Below, piece by piece: positions 1 through 7,649 of a DNA stretch of 37,344 nucleotides (its first letter is position 1; every line of letters starts with the position of its first letter). Source of the stretch: an uncultured Prevotellaceae bacterium (lineage in GTDB: Bacteria; Bacteroidota; Bacteroidia; Bacteroidales; Bacteroidaceae); the NCBI GenBank assembly GCA_902774925.1, contig CACYKE010000030.1:1-37344 (forward strand), given 5' to 3'. The notes beneath the pieces were generated by a model. That model made no database searches. It had not been told where the DNA came from and saw only the letters and a program-made list of their open reading frames with translations. The position numbers and the translations under genes were made by a program.

Positions 1-96
1 GGTACCTCTCTGAAGTATCAGCGCCGTGTGGCTCAGGCCGTTAAGCGTGCCCGCCAGATTGCTCTGCTGCCCTACGTAACTGACATGATGAAGTAA
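1..96 (+). CDS. rpsR: 30S ribosomal protein S18, C-terminal part (5' truncated)
   Basis: The window opens inside this gene; 31 codons remain before TAA at 94-96. The translation has the basic S18 C-terminus (KYQRRVAQAVKRARQIALLP), which contacts 16S rRNA in the small-subunit platform. It sits 19 bp upstream of rplI, matching the usual rpsF-rpsR-rplI order, so rpsF should lie just outside the window. The identification rests on a short segment, but it is strongly conserved and the context agrees. Confidence 0.95.
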   Translation, partial: GTSLKYQRRVAQAVKRARQIALLPYVTDMMK

Positions 97-115
97 AATT
101 AGGAGGACAGAAGAT

Positions 116-721
116 ATGGAAATTATACTGAAAGAAGATATTATCGGTCTGGGTTACAAGAACGATATTGTGAACGTTAAGTCAGGTTACGGCCGTAACT
201 ACCTGATTCCTCAGGGTAAGGGTGTTATCGCCAGTCCTATGGCTAAGAAAATTCTCGCTGAGAACCTGAAGCAGCAGGCTCACAAGCTGGCTGCCCAGAA
301 GGCTGCTGCCGAGGAGAAGGCTGCTCAGCTGCAGGGTGTAGCTCTGGAGATTGCCGCTAAGGTCAGCGCTACCGGTCAGCTCTACGGTTCTGTAGGTGCT
401 AACCAGGTTGCTGAGGAACTGAAGAAGCTCGGCAAGGAGGTTGATCGCAAGATCATCACCATGAAGGATGCTAAGCAGATTGGTGACTATGTAGCTCTGG
501 TTCACTACCACAAGGAGGTTACCGTCGAGATTCCTGTGAAGGTTATTGCAGAGAATGCTGCTGAGCTGAAGGCTGCTGCTGAGGAAGAGGCTGCCATTAG
601 AGCTGCCGCTGAGGCTAAGAAGGCTGCCGCTGAGGCTGCTGCCGCTGCTGCAGAGGAAGCTCCCGCTGAAGAGGCTGAGGCTGAAATCGAGGAAGCTGAG
701 GCTCCCGCTACAGAAGAATAA
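116..721 (+). CDS. rplI: 50S ribosomal protein L9
   Basis: L9 binds 23S rRNA near the base of the L1 stalk and helps maintain reading-frame fidelity. The N-terminal domain is canonical: MEIILKEDIIGLGYKNDIV, then the GYGRNYLIPQG signature around residues 24-34. A long connecting helix and a C-terminal domain follow, to about residue 150. The protein is 201 aa, whereas L9 is usually about 150. The extra 50 residues are a low-complexity Ala/Glu tail (repeats of AAAEEA and EAEAEIEEAEAP), probably helical and acidic; such tails occur in other Bacteroidetes L9 proteins. AGGAGG at 101-106 is an unusually good Shine-Dalgarno sequence for this phylum and supports the start at 116. It is co-transcribed with rpsR and followed by a terminator. 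Confidence 0.97.
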   Translation: MEIILKEDIIGLGYKNDIVNVKSGYGRNYLIPQGKGVIASPMAKKILAENLKQQAHKLAAQKAAAEEKAAQLQGVALEIAAKVSATGQLYGSVGANQVAEELKKLGKEVDRKIITMKDAKQIGDYVALVHYHKEVTVEIPVKVIAENAAELKAAAEEEAAIRAAAEAKKAAAEAAAAAAEEAPAEEAEAEIEEAEAPATEE

Positions 722-759
722 TAACCGCTGTAAAGCAAATCATAGTTATTATACGCAGA

Positions 760-800
760 ATCCCGAGTGTCGCAAGACGCTCGGGATTTGTGTTTGTTCT
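760..800 (+). terminator. Intrinsic terminator of the rpsR-rplI operon
   Basis: A 12-bp stem (760-771 with 776-787, core TCCCGAG/CTCGGGA, one G-T pair) encloses a GCAA tetraloop. A T-rich stretch follows to about 800. It lies 38 bp after the rplI stop. Confidence 0.85.
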
Positions 801-813
801 TTTTCGATGTTTT

Positions 814-1053
814 TTAGAGAGTGTCGCGCTCGTCTATCTTGAAGGCTTTGTTGTCCTCCTTCATATAGATCTGCAAGTCGCTGAAATAACCGGTTTCCTG
901 AATAGCCTTCAGATTAGCCTTGGCATCCTCCTCAGCCAGATACTCCTTGGCACTGGCCAAATGGTTCGTAAACTCGAGCTTTTTCTTCTCAGTGTCTAAC
1001 ACCGAAATCCACTCATCCTTCAAACGGTCTCCGATAACAAATTTCTTACTCAT
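814..1053 (-). CDS. Small conserved-looking protein of unknown function (79 aa)
   Basis: I do not recognise this protein. It is soluble, charged and predicted mostly helical (MSKKFVIGDRLKDEWISVLD, then Lys/Glu-rich segments), with no signal peptide, membrane segment or cysteine motif. It is convergent with rplI, ending 13 bp beyond the rplI terminator, and has its own -7 box at 1093-1100. The separate promoter and good coding character support a real gene. The annotated start is the first ATG downstream of that promoter. Confidence 0.75.
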   Translation of the reverse strand: MSKKFVIGDRLKDEWISVLDTEKKKLEFTNHLASAKEYLAEEDAKANLKAIQETGYFSDLQIYMKEDNKAFKIDERDTL

Positions 1054-1092
1054 AGCGTTTGTTTATTTAAATAGTAGTTTGTATTGACGTTG

Positions 1093-1100
1093 CAAAGATA
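1093..1100 (-). promoter_or_regulatory. Bacteroidetes -7 box for the 79-aa gene
   Basis: The minus strand reads TATCTTTG, matching TAnnTTTG, 39 bp upstream of the start at 1053. I could not place a convincing -33 TTTG at the expected 19-21 bp spacing. Confidence 0.6.
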
Positions 1101-1153
1101 CAAACATTTGTCGCAAGTTGTATCTCCCAACCCCGAAAATTCCATGTAAACGT

Positions 1154-1621
1154 TTACAAATGGACAACGTTCATTTGGCAGGCGTTTAGGCGTTCACGTA
1201 ACGACATTTGAGCATAGCGGCGCCATTCGGTGGTGCCGCTTTGTTTGTCGTCGAGATAGTGGAGGTCGTGCATGTGGGCGTAGGCCTCCAGTTCGAAGGG
1301 GTTGAGACGATAACCAGCATTTTTCAGGCGACGCCAATAGCGGCAGGCGAGGAGCCAGTACCAACCGTAGAGTATGTAGAAGCAGAGCCAGGAATCGTGG
1401 GTAGAACGTGCCTGATAGAGGTGAATCATCTCATGATTCTTGATGGTGCTACTGACGATGTTCTTCGATGTGTGGGCCGCATTGATGCGTGCTGCCTCTT
1501 CCTTGCTATGGGTGATGATACGACCAAAGAAGGTCATACCGTCGTAGCCCTTGCGGATGAGCCAGGGACGCGCTATGGCACGCATGTCGGAGAGTTTACT
1601 CGGTCGTCGGAACAGTGGCAT
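1154..1621 (-). CDS. Unknown protein with an HExxH motif, possible metallopeptidase-like fold (155 aa)
   Basis: The family is not recognised. A central HEMIHLYQA sequence (residues 63-71) matches the HExxH zinc-binding pattern, and a downstream NPFELEAYAH segment (about residues 107-116) could supply a third ligand Glu or His, as in gluzincin-like folds. Between them is a Trp/Tyr-rich stretch (LCFYILYGWYWLL) that may be membrane-associated or a hydrophobic core. There is no signal peptide. The start lies inside the 3' end of the ligase gene (26-bp overlap), so the two are probably translated from one mRNA. Catalysis is inferred from the motif only; it could be a non-peptidase relic. Confidence 0.75.
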   Translation of the reverse strand: MPLFRRPSKLSDMRAIARPWLIRKGYDGMTFFGRIITHSKEEAARINAAHTSKNIVSSTIKNHEMIHLYQARSTHDSWLCFYILYGWYWLLACRYWRRLKNAGYRLNPFELEAYAHMHDLHYLDDKQSGTTEWRRYAQMSLRERLNACQMNVVHL

Positions 1622-3614
1622 ATTGCGTTATGAAATCGTCTTCGGAGATGATGGGGATGCCCAGTTGCTGGGCCTTCTTGTTCTTGCCCGAGGTGGAGGT
1701 GACGTCATTATTAATAAGGTAGGACGTAGAACCACTGACAGCCGAAGCAACCTTGCCGCCCTGCGACTCGATATAGGCCTTGAGTTCGTTGCGGTTCTTG
1801 TAGTGGTGGACGTCGCCAGTGATGACGAAGGTAAGGCCGGCACATTTGTCGCCCGACGCTGACACGTCGGGAGTGGTGACGGTAAGCTTCGTGAGGAGGC
1901 GGCGATAGCGGGCGAGGTTGCGATTGTTGCGGAACCACAGGACGAACTGAGCAGACTTCTCATGGCCTATGCCATCAATATGGGCGAAGACGTCCTGCGG
2001 TTCGGTCTGAGTGGCGAAGAGATCGTCGCCCAGTTTGATGGCTTCATTGACGAGGTCGTTGAGAGGATAGGCTGAGAGCAGTCGCTTGCAGACATCGAGT
2101 CCGCAAAGGGGGATGTTGAGGGCATAGAGCAGTCGGTGGGCTTCTACCTCGCGACTCTTGTCGATACTGCGCATAATGTTGGAGGCCGATTTCTCACCGA
2201 AGCCATCCATACGCGAGAGTTCGAGGATATGGCTGCGCAGTTCGTAGATGTCGGCATATTCGGCAATCCATCCGAGATTGATGAACTTTGAGAGCGTTTG
2301 TTCGGAAATGCCGTCGATGTTCATGCCTTCTTTCGACACGAAACGCGCCAGTTTTCTGAGTTGCTTGGCGGCACAGTCGGGATTGGTGCAATGGAGTGTC
2401 TTGGTGCCACTGGCCTCGCTGACGACAATCTGCGTGGCTGCATGGCAGACGGGGCATTCGTTTGGCACGCTGAATGTGCCGATGCTCTGGGTAACCTTGA
2501 TGACCTTGGGGATGATCTTGTTGGCCTTGATGACGCTGAGCTGGGTGCCAGGACCACCGATGCCCAGACGCTCGCACTCGCTGATGTTGCATAGCGAGGC
2601 ACGCTTGACGGTAGTTCCCTCGAGTTCGACGGGTTGGAAGATGGCCACAGGCGAGATGGTAGATGCCGCACACGACCATTCCACCTCTTTTAATATCGTG
2701 TCAGCCGACTCGTCCTGCCACTTGAAGGCCAATCCGGCACGGGTGGCGTGATGACCTGTAATGGAGCCCGTCTGGGCGTAGTCGGTGTCGTCGTAGCACA
2801 CCACGAGACCATCGACGGGGAAGGGGTTCTTGCGAGAAGTGACTTTGGCGGTGAAGCGAGCCAAACAGGCTTCCACAGAACCTTCGTCAGGATGTTCGAC
2901 CAGTTCGCGCTCGACGGTGGTAAAACCTTGGGCGTCGAGCCAAGCCATCCGTGCTCCCCAACTGACGATGTCCTCTTCAGTATATACCAAGGTGAATGGT
3001 ATCCACTGGATGTGACGCTGGCGCACCTCGTCGGGGTCTTTCAGCGTCAGCGAACCAGAGGCAAGGTTACGCGGATTGGCATAATCCTCGCCGCTCTCCA
3101 TGAGGAAGCGTTCGAAGTCATCATAGCTGATGACTGCCTCGCCACGAATGACGGTATGTCCTTGATAGCTGATAGTCTGCGGTATGCCGTTGATGGAACG
3201 TGCAAGATGGGTGATGTTGGTGCCGATATGGCCGTTACCACGTGTGACAACCTTCGTCAACTTGCCATTGTCGTAGGTCACGACGAGTGTCAGACCATCC
3301 AGTTTCCACGATATCCAGATGGGTCGTTCCTCAGCCCATTTCACGAGGTCGCTGACCTGTTTGGTCTTTGCCAGCGAGAGGGCCGCAAACTCGTGTTCTT
3401 CCTTCTGACCTGTGATGGTATCCTCGGAAACTTTCTGCGTGGGCGAGTCGGGCAGGGTAGTGCCTGTCTCGTTTTCCAGTGCTTTCAGTTCGTCAAAATG
3501 CTGGTCCCATTCATAGTCGGTCATCTGCTCTGCGCGTCCGTTATAGTAGGCGTCGGATGCTTCGTTTAGCTCGCGAACGAGCTGCTCCATGCGTAATATC
3601 TTGTCGTTTGGCAT
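1596..3614 (-). CDS. ligA: NAD-dependent DNA ligase, divergent LigA family member
   Basis: It seals nicks in duplex DNA using NAD+. At 672 aa it has the family length and domain order: Ia/adenylation, OB, Zn4, HhH, BRCT. The adenylated Lys is K104 in SWKLDGLT (KxDG motif). Also visible are TRGNGHIG, VIRGEAVI, YANPRNLASGSL, PVDGLVV, LAFKW, a four-Cys zinc finger (CPVC, then CTNPDC), HhH repeats (DGFGEKSA, DGIGHEKSA) and a C-terminal BRCT domain (GLTFVITGDVHHYKNRNEL). It differs from standard LigA: the usual VGRTG of the OB region is CAAST, the AGDVIPK-type motif is KANKIIPK, and the entry to motif I lacks the usual E/K-M-K-Y/I-DG context. The essential lysines appear present, so it is probably active. 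It may be a second ligase beside a housekeeping copy elsewhere. Confidence 0.88.
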   Translation of the reverse strand: MPNDKILRMEQLVRELNEASDAYYNGRAEQMTDYEWDQHFDELKALENETGTTLPDSPTQKVSEDTITGQKEEHEFAALSLAKTKQVSDLVKWAEERPIWISWKLDGLTLVVTYDNGKLTKVVTRGNGHIGTNITHLARSINGIPQTISYQGHTVIRGEAVISYDDFERFLMESGEDYANPRNLASGSLTLKDPDEVRQRHIQWIPFTLVYTEEDIVSWGARMAWLDAQGFTTVERELVEHPDEGSVEACLARFTAKVTSRKNPFPVDGLVVCYDDTDYAQTGSITGHHATRAGLAFKWQDESADTILKEVEWSCAASTISPVAIFQPVELEGTTVKRASLCNISECERLGIGGPGTQLSVIKANKIIPKVIKVTQSIGTFSVPNECPVCHAATQIVVSEASGTKTLHCTNPDCAAKQLRKLARFVSKEGMNIDGISEQTLSKFINLGWIAEYADIYELRSHILELSRMDGFGEKSASNIMRSIDKSREVEAHRLLYALNIPLCGLDVCKRLLSAYPLNDLVNEAIKLGDDLFATQTEPQDVFAHIDGIGHEKSAQFVLWFRNNRNLARYRRLLTKLTVTTPDVSASGDKCAGLTFVITGDVHHYKNRNELKAYIESQGGKVASAVSGSTSYLINNDVTSTSGKNKKAQQLGIPIISEDDFITQYATVPTTE

Positions 3615-3633
3615 AGTTTTTATTCAATTTTGT

Positions 3634-3664
3634 GCAAAGGTACAAAAAAAAATCGTACCTTTGC
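3634..3664. promoter_or_regulatory. Palindromic back-to-back promoter pair (ligase / ABC-F)
   Basis: A perfect 10-bp inverted repeat (GCAAAGGTAC at 3634-3643, GTACCTTTGC at 3655-3664) contains two -7 boxes, TACCTTTG on the plus strand (3656-3663) and on the minus strand (3635-3642). Each box is exactly 20 bp from its start codon (3684 plus, 3614 minus). The plus promoter has a TTTG at 3629-3632, 23 bp upstream; the minus one has a TTTG at 3669-3672, at a longer spacing. The two promoters occupy the same DNA and probably compete for RNA polymerase. Confidence 0.8.
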
Positions 3665-3683
3665 AGTTCAAACAGGAAAAATA

Positions 3684-5498
3684 ATGATTTCAGTAGAAGG
3701 ATTACGTGTCGAGTTTGGTGTGAAGCCGTTGTTCGCGAATGCCAGTTTCGTGGTCAACGACCGTGACCGTATTGCCCTTGTGGGTAAGAATGGCGCAGGC
3801 AAATCGACACTGCTAAAGATACTTTGTGGCAAGCAGACACCCACGTCGGGTGTGGTGAGCGTGCCAAACGATACGACTATCGGCTATTTGCCTCAAGTGA
3901 TGAACCTTCAGGACTCGACGACAGTGCGACAGGAAGCCCAGAAAGCTTTTTCCGATATTCAGCAGATGGCCGAGCGTATAGAGCGTATGAACCAGCAGTT
4001 GGCTGAACGCACGGATTATGAGAGTGAGAGCTATCTGGCGCTGATAGAGAAATATACGACGGAGCACGACCGCTATCAGATGCTGGGAGCGGACGGTTAT
4101 GAGGCCGAGATTGAGCGCACGCTGATGGGCTTGGGCTTTGAGCGTAGCGATTTCGAACGTCCTACGTCGGAGTTCTCCGGCGGTTGGCGAATGCGTATTG
4201 AGTTGGCCAAAATTCTGTTACGTAAACCCGATGTGCTGTTGTTGGACGAGCCCACCAACCATCTGGACATTGAGTCTATCCAGTGGCTGGAGCAGTTTTT
4301 GGCCACAAGTGCCAATGCCGTCGTGCTGGTGAGTCACGACCGTGCATTTATTAATAATGTGAACCAGCAAAAGGAAATAGCTGATATGAAGCAGTTTATC
4401 GACCGTTTCCGCTATCAAGCCACGAAGGCCGTGCAGGTGCAGCAGAAAGTGAAGCAGCTGGAGAAAATCGTGCCTATCGAAATTGACGAGGTGGACAATT
4501 CGGCTATGCACCTGAAGTTTCCGCCCTGTCTGCGTAGTGGCGACTATCCCGTCATTTGCGAGGACGTCAGGAAGGCATATAACCATGTGGTGTTCGACCA
4601 CGTGAACCTGACCATCAAGCGAGGCGAGAAGGTGTCGACACTTGTGAAATGTATCATGGGCGAGATACCGTTCGACGGAAATCTGAAGGTTGGCCACAAC
4701 GTGCAGATAGGCTATTTTGCCCAGAATCAGGCACAACTGTTGGATGAAAGTCTGACGGTATTTCAGACGATAGACTATGTGGCTAAAGGCGATATGCGTC
4801 TGAGAATCAACGATATCCTCGGTGCTTTTATGTTTGGTGGCGAGGAATCGGACAAACGCGTAAAAGTGCTTAGCGGTGGAGAACGTAGCAGGTTAGCAAT
4901 GATCCGTCTGTTGTTGGAACCTGTCAACCTGCTGATTCTCGACGAGCCCACCAACCACTTGGATATGGCGTCGAAAGATGTGCTGAAGGAAGCTATCAAG
5001 GCCTTCGACGGAACGGCTATCGTCGTGTCGCACGACCGTGAATTCCTCGACGGGCTGGTGACGAAGGTCTACGAGTTCGGAGGCGGTAAGGTTCGCGAGC
5101 ACTTGGGAGGCATCTACGACTTCCTTAGGACTAAACGGATTTCAGAGCTCCGGGAACTTGAAAATTCCCAGGCAGGGAACAAAATATTCCCAGGCAGGGA
5201 ACAAAACATTCCCAGCGTGGGAACAAAAACTCAGCCGGTAGTAAAGAACCAGTCGTATGCCGAGCACAAAGAACAGCAGAAGCAGTTGCGCAAGGCCGAG
5301 AAGGCTGTCGAGCAGTCTGAACGCAGAATTAGTGATATGGAACAACGCCTGAAGGAACTTGACGACCTGCTGATGAAACCTGAAAATGCTTCTAATATGG
5401 AATTTGTCACAGAGTACACCACGACTAAGAAAGCCCTTGATGAAGAGGTGGAACGCTGGGAAAAACTCTCAGAAGAGTTGGAACAATTAACGAATTAA
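3684..5498 (+). CDS. ABC-F family ATPase with two internal deletions
   Basis: ABC-F proteins are soluble twin-ATPase translation factors that act at the ribosomal E site, some giving antibiotic resistance. The start chosen is the ATG at 3684 (MISVEGLRVEFG), 20 bp after the -7 box; an upstream in-frame ATG at 3630 would precede the promoter. Domain 1 is intact: Walker A GKNGAGKST, signature SGGWRMRIELAK, Walker B LLLDEPTNHLD, H-loop SHDRAF. Right after the H-loop, INNV runs directly into NQQKEIAD, lacking about 40 residues usually found there (end of domain 1 and the first linker helix). In domain 2, GEKV runs directly into STLVK, so the 10-residue Walker A core is absent, though signature SGGERSRLAM and Walker B LILDEPTNHLD remain. 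Both losses keep frame. The protein is 604 aa, about 50 short of usual relatives. It could be a decaying gene, a re-purposed one, or an assembly artefact. Confidence 0.88.
   Translation: MISVEGLRVEFGVKPLFANASFVVNDRDRIALVGKNGAGKSTLLKILCGKQTPTSGVVSVPNDTTIGYLPQVMNLQDSTTVRQEAQKAFSDIQQMAERIERMNQQLAERTDYESESYLALIEKYTTEHDRYQMLGADGYEAEIERTLMGLGFERSDFERPTSEFSGGWRMRIELAKILLRKPDVLLLDEPTNHLDIESIQWLEQFLATSANAVVLVSHDRAFINNVNQQKEIADMKQFIDRFRYQATKAVQVQQKVKQLEKIVPIEIDEVDNSAMHLKFPPCLRSGDYPVICEDVRKAYNHVVFDHVNLTIKRGEKVSTLVKCIMGEIPFDGNLKVGHNVQIGYFAQNQAQLLDESLTVFQTIDYVAKGDMRLRINDILGAFMFGGEESDKRVKVLSGGERSRLAMIRLLLEPVNLLILDEPTNHLDMASKDVLKEAIKAFDGTAIVVSHDREFLDGLVTKVYEFGGGKVREHLGGIYDFLRTKRISELRELENSQAGNKIFPGREQNIPSVGTKTQPVVKNQSYAEHKEQQKQLRKAEKAVEQSERRISDMEQRLKELDDLLMKPENASNMEFVTEYTTTKKALDEEVERWEKLSEELEQLTN
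5164..5229 (+). repeat. Three tandem 22-bp palindromic units inside the ABC-F gene
   Basis: The units are 5164-5185, 5186-5207 and 5208-5229. Units 1 and 2 contain TTCCCAGGCAGGGAA and unit 3 contains TTCCCAGCGTGGGAA; each is a small dyad followed by CAAAA. Because 22 is not a multiple of three, each unit is read in a different frame (as NSQAGNKI, FPGREQN and IPSVGTK), and only a multiple of three copies keeps the gene open. The insertion lies in the variable linker after the second ATPase domain. Confidence 0.9.
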
Positions 5499-5512
5499 AA
5501 ACATATAGAACA

Positions 5513-7543
5513 ATGAAGAAATTATTGATTATCATGGCATTAGCAACAATGACCATTACGGGGTCTGCACAGCAATTACGCTCAGGCATCAATCTGGCTG
5601 ATTTGGATACGAGTGTGCGTCCTGCTGACGATTTCTATGAGTATGCATGTGGTGGTTGGATGAAAGCGAACCCACTGCCTGCCGCCTATTCACGCTACGG
5701 CAGTTTCGACCGTCTGGCTGAAGACAACAACAAGCGTATCAACGGTATCCTGAAGGAACTGTTGGAAAACAGCTATGAGAATGGTACTGTCGAGCAGAAA
5801 CTGAGCGACCTGTATAAGCTGGCAATGGATTCTGCTCGTCGCGAACAGGAAGGCCTTTCGCCTGTGATGCCCCTTATCAAGCGTCTGGAGGCTGCCAAAA
5901 CAAAGGATCAGCTGTTTGCAATCCAACTGGAGCTGGCCCCCTATGGTTCAGAAGAATTCTTCAACTCATATATCGCTGCTGACGAGAAAAACGCTACCGA
6001 GAATATCGTCAATATTTTCCAAGGTGGTCTTACGCTGGGACAGAAGGACTATTATCTGGAGACTGACGAGGCTACCACGAAGATTCGTGAGGCTTACAAG
6101 AAGCATATTGTCCGTATGTTCCAGCTCTTTGGCTTTAAGAAAGGCGCTGCCGAGCAGAAGATGAAGAACATTATGAAGGTTGAGACGGCTTTGGCCAAGG
6201 CTTCGAAGTCGCGTACGGAACTTCGTGACCCACAGGCTAACTACAACAAGATGACGTTGCAGGAGTTTGAGAGCCGCTATCCCCACTTCCAGCTGGAGAA
6301 GCAGGGCTTGGCAATGGGTATGAAGAGCGAGCACATGCAGCAGTTGGTAGTCGGACAGCCTGAATTCATGGCTGTTGCTGACAAGTTGTTTGCCACGATG
6401 AAGCCCGCTGAATATCGTGACGTGATGGAGTGGGGGATTATCGACGGTTCGGCTGGTTTGCTGAACGACGAAGTCCGTGAGGCTGATTTCGACTTCTACG
6501 GCAAGGTGATGTCTGGTCGTAAAGAGGATCACCCATTGTGGCGTCGTGCCACCAATCAGGTGCAGGGTGTGATGGGTGAAGCGCTGGGTCGCATCTATGT
6601 GCAGAAGTATTTCCCTGCTTCTTCGAAGGAACGTATGAAGACGCTGGTGGAGAACCTGCGCATTGCACTTGGTGAGCGTATTGCTGCTCAGGACTGGATG
6701 GACGATTCGACGAAAGTGAATGCCCTGCTAAAGTTGAATACCTTCTACGTGAAGATTGGTTATCCTGATCGTTGGACAGACCTCTCTAACTTGAGGATTG
6801 ATGCGAAAAAATCTTACTATGAGAATATGAAGGAGTGCCGTCGTTTTTGGACTGCCTGGCAGATAGAACATAAAGCAGGAAAGCCTGTTGACAGAGACGA
6901 CTGGCACATGACTCCGCAGACAGTGAACGCATACTATAATCCTACCACGAACGAAATCTGCTTCCCTGCTGGTATTCTGCAAGTTCCGTTCTTTGATCCC
7001 ACTGCTGATGACGCTTTTAACTATGGTGCTATCGGCGTTGTAATCGGTCATGAGATGACACACGGATTCGACGATCAGGGTCGCCAGTATGATAAAGATG
7101 GAAATATGCACGACTGGTGGACGGAAGCTGACGGAAAGAACTTTACAGAACGTACGGATAAGTATGCCGACTTCTTCTCGAAGATCAAGGTGCTGCCTGA
7201 CCTGAATGCCAACGGTCGTCTGACGTTGGGTGAGAACCTTGCCGATCACGGTGGCCTGCAGGTGGCGTGGTATGCTTACAAGAATGCCACCAAGCGCAAT
7301 CCGTTGCCCGTCATTGACGGACTGACAGCTGACCAGCGTTTTTTCCTGGCCTATGCTGGTGTGTGGGCTGGTAATGTGACTGAGGCTGAAATCCGCAATC
7401 GCACCAAAAGTGACCCCCACTCGCTGGGTCGTTGGAGAGTCAATGGTGCCCTGCCTCATATTGATATGTGGTACGACGCTTTTGGTGTGAAAGAAGGTGA
7501 TAAAATGTTCATTCCAAAGGCCGAACGGTTGCCTTTGTGGTAA
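5513..7543 (+). CDS. M13 family zinc metallopeptidase (PepO/neprilysin-like), paralogue 1
   Basis: This is a secreted or periplasmic endopeptidase for oligopeptides. It has an N-terminal signal peptide (residues 1-20, MKKLLIIMALATMTITGSAQ), then the M13 N-terminal domain beginning DTSVRPADDFYEYACGGWMK. The C-terminal catalytic domain has NAYYNPTTNEICFPAGIL (substrate cleft), the zinc motif HEMTH (H513, E514, H517) and the third ligand E574 in GENLADHGG; the C-terminus ends with the usual aromatic residue (LPLW). At 676 aa it is full length. It starts 14 bp after the ABC-F gene with no promoter between, so it is probably co-transcribed. A paralogue lies at 22889-24925. Confidence 0.95.
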   Translation: MKKLLIIMALATMTITGSAQQLRSGINLADLDTSVRPADDFYEYACGGWMKANPLPAAYSRYGSFDRLAEDNNKRINGILKELLENSYENGTVEQKLSDLYKLAMDSARREQEGLSPVMPLIKRLEAAKTKDQLFAIQLELAPYGSEEFFNSYIAADEKNATENIVNIFQGGLTLGQKDYYLETDEATTKIREAYKKHIVRMFQLFGFKKGAAEQKMKNIMKVETALAKASKSRTELRDPQANYNKMTLQEFESRYPHFQLEKQGLAMGMKSEHMQQLVVGQPEFMAVADKLFATMKPAEYRDVMEWGIIDGSAGLLNDEVREADFDFYGKVMSGRKEDHPLWRRATNQVQGVMGEALGRIYVQKYFPASSKERMKTLVENLRIALGERIAAQDWMDDSTKVNALLKLNTFYVKIGYPDRWTDLSNLRIDAKKSYYENMKECRRFWTAWQIEHKAGKPVDRDDWHMTPQTVNAYYNPTTNEICFPAGILQVPFFDPTADDAFNYGAIGVVIGHEMTHGFDDQGRQYDKDGNMHDWWTEADGKNFTERTDKYADFFSKIKVLPDLNANGRLTLGENLADHGGLQVAWYAYKNATKRNPLPVIDGLTADQRFFLAYAGVWAGNVTEAEIRNRTKSDPHSLGRWRVNGALPHIDMWYDAFGVKEGDKMFIPKAERLPLW

Positions 7544-7570
7544 GAATAATAGCCAAAAAGCTAAAAAATT

Positions 7571-7602
7571 CCGACGTAAATGTAAATTTACGCCGGTTTT
7601 TT
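7571..7602 (+). terminator. Intrinsic terminator after M13 peptidase 1
   Basis: A 10-bp stem with one mismatch (7571-7580 with 7587-7596, CCGaCGTAAA against TTTACGcCGG) is followed at once by TTTTTTG. It begins 27 bp after the stop codon and ends the ABC-F/M13 transcript. Confidence 0.85.
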
Positions 7603-7632
7603 GTTGCATTTAAAAATTTTTTAGTAACTTTG
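7600..7632 (+). promoter_or_regulatory. Promoter of the kinase/AAA+/FHA/PP2C operon
   Basis: A -33 TTTG (7600-7603, within the terminator T-run) and a -7 TAACTTTG (7625-7632) are separated by 21 bp. The start codon follows 17-26 bp later depending on the ATG used. No other convincing promoter was seen up to 20030, so it may drive all eight genes. Confidence 0.75.
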
Positions 7633-7649
7633 CAAACATTATTACTACC

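Noticed and set aside
2748-3569. 273-codon open frame on the plus strand
   Set aside because: It is antisense to the ligase gene, with no motif or promoter support.
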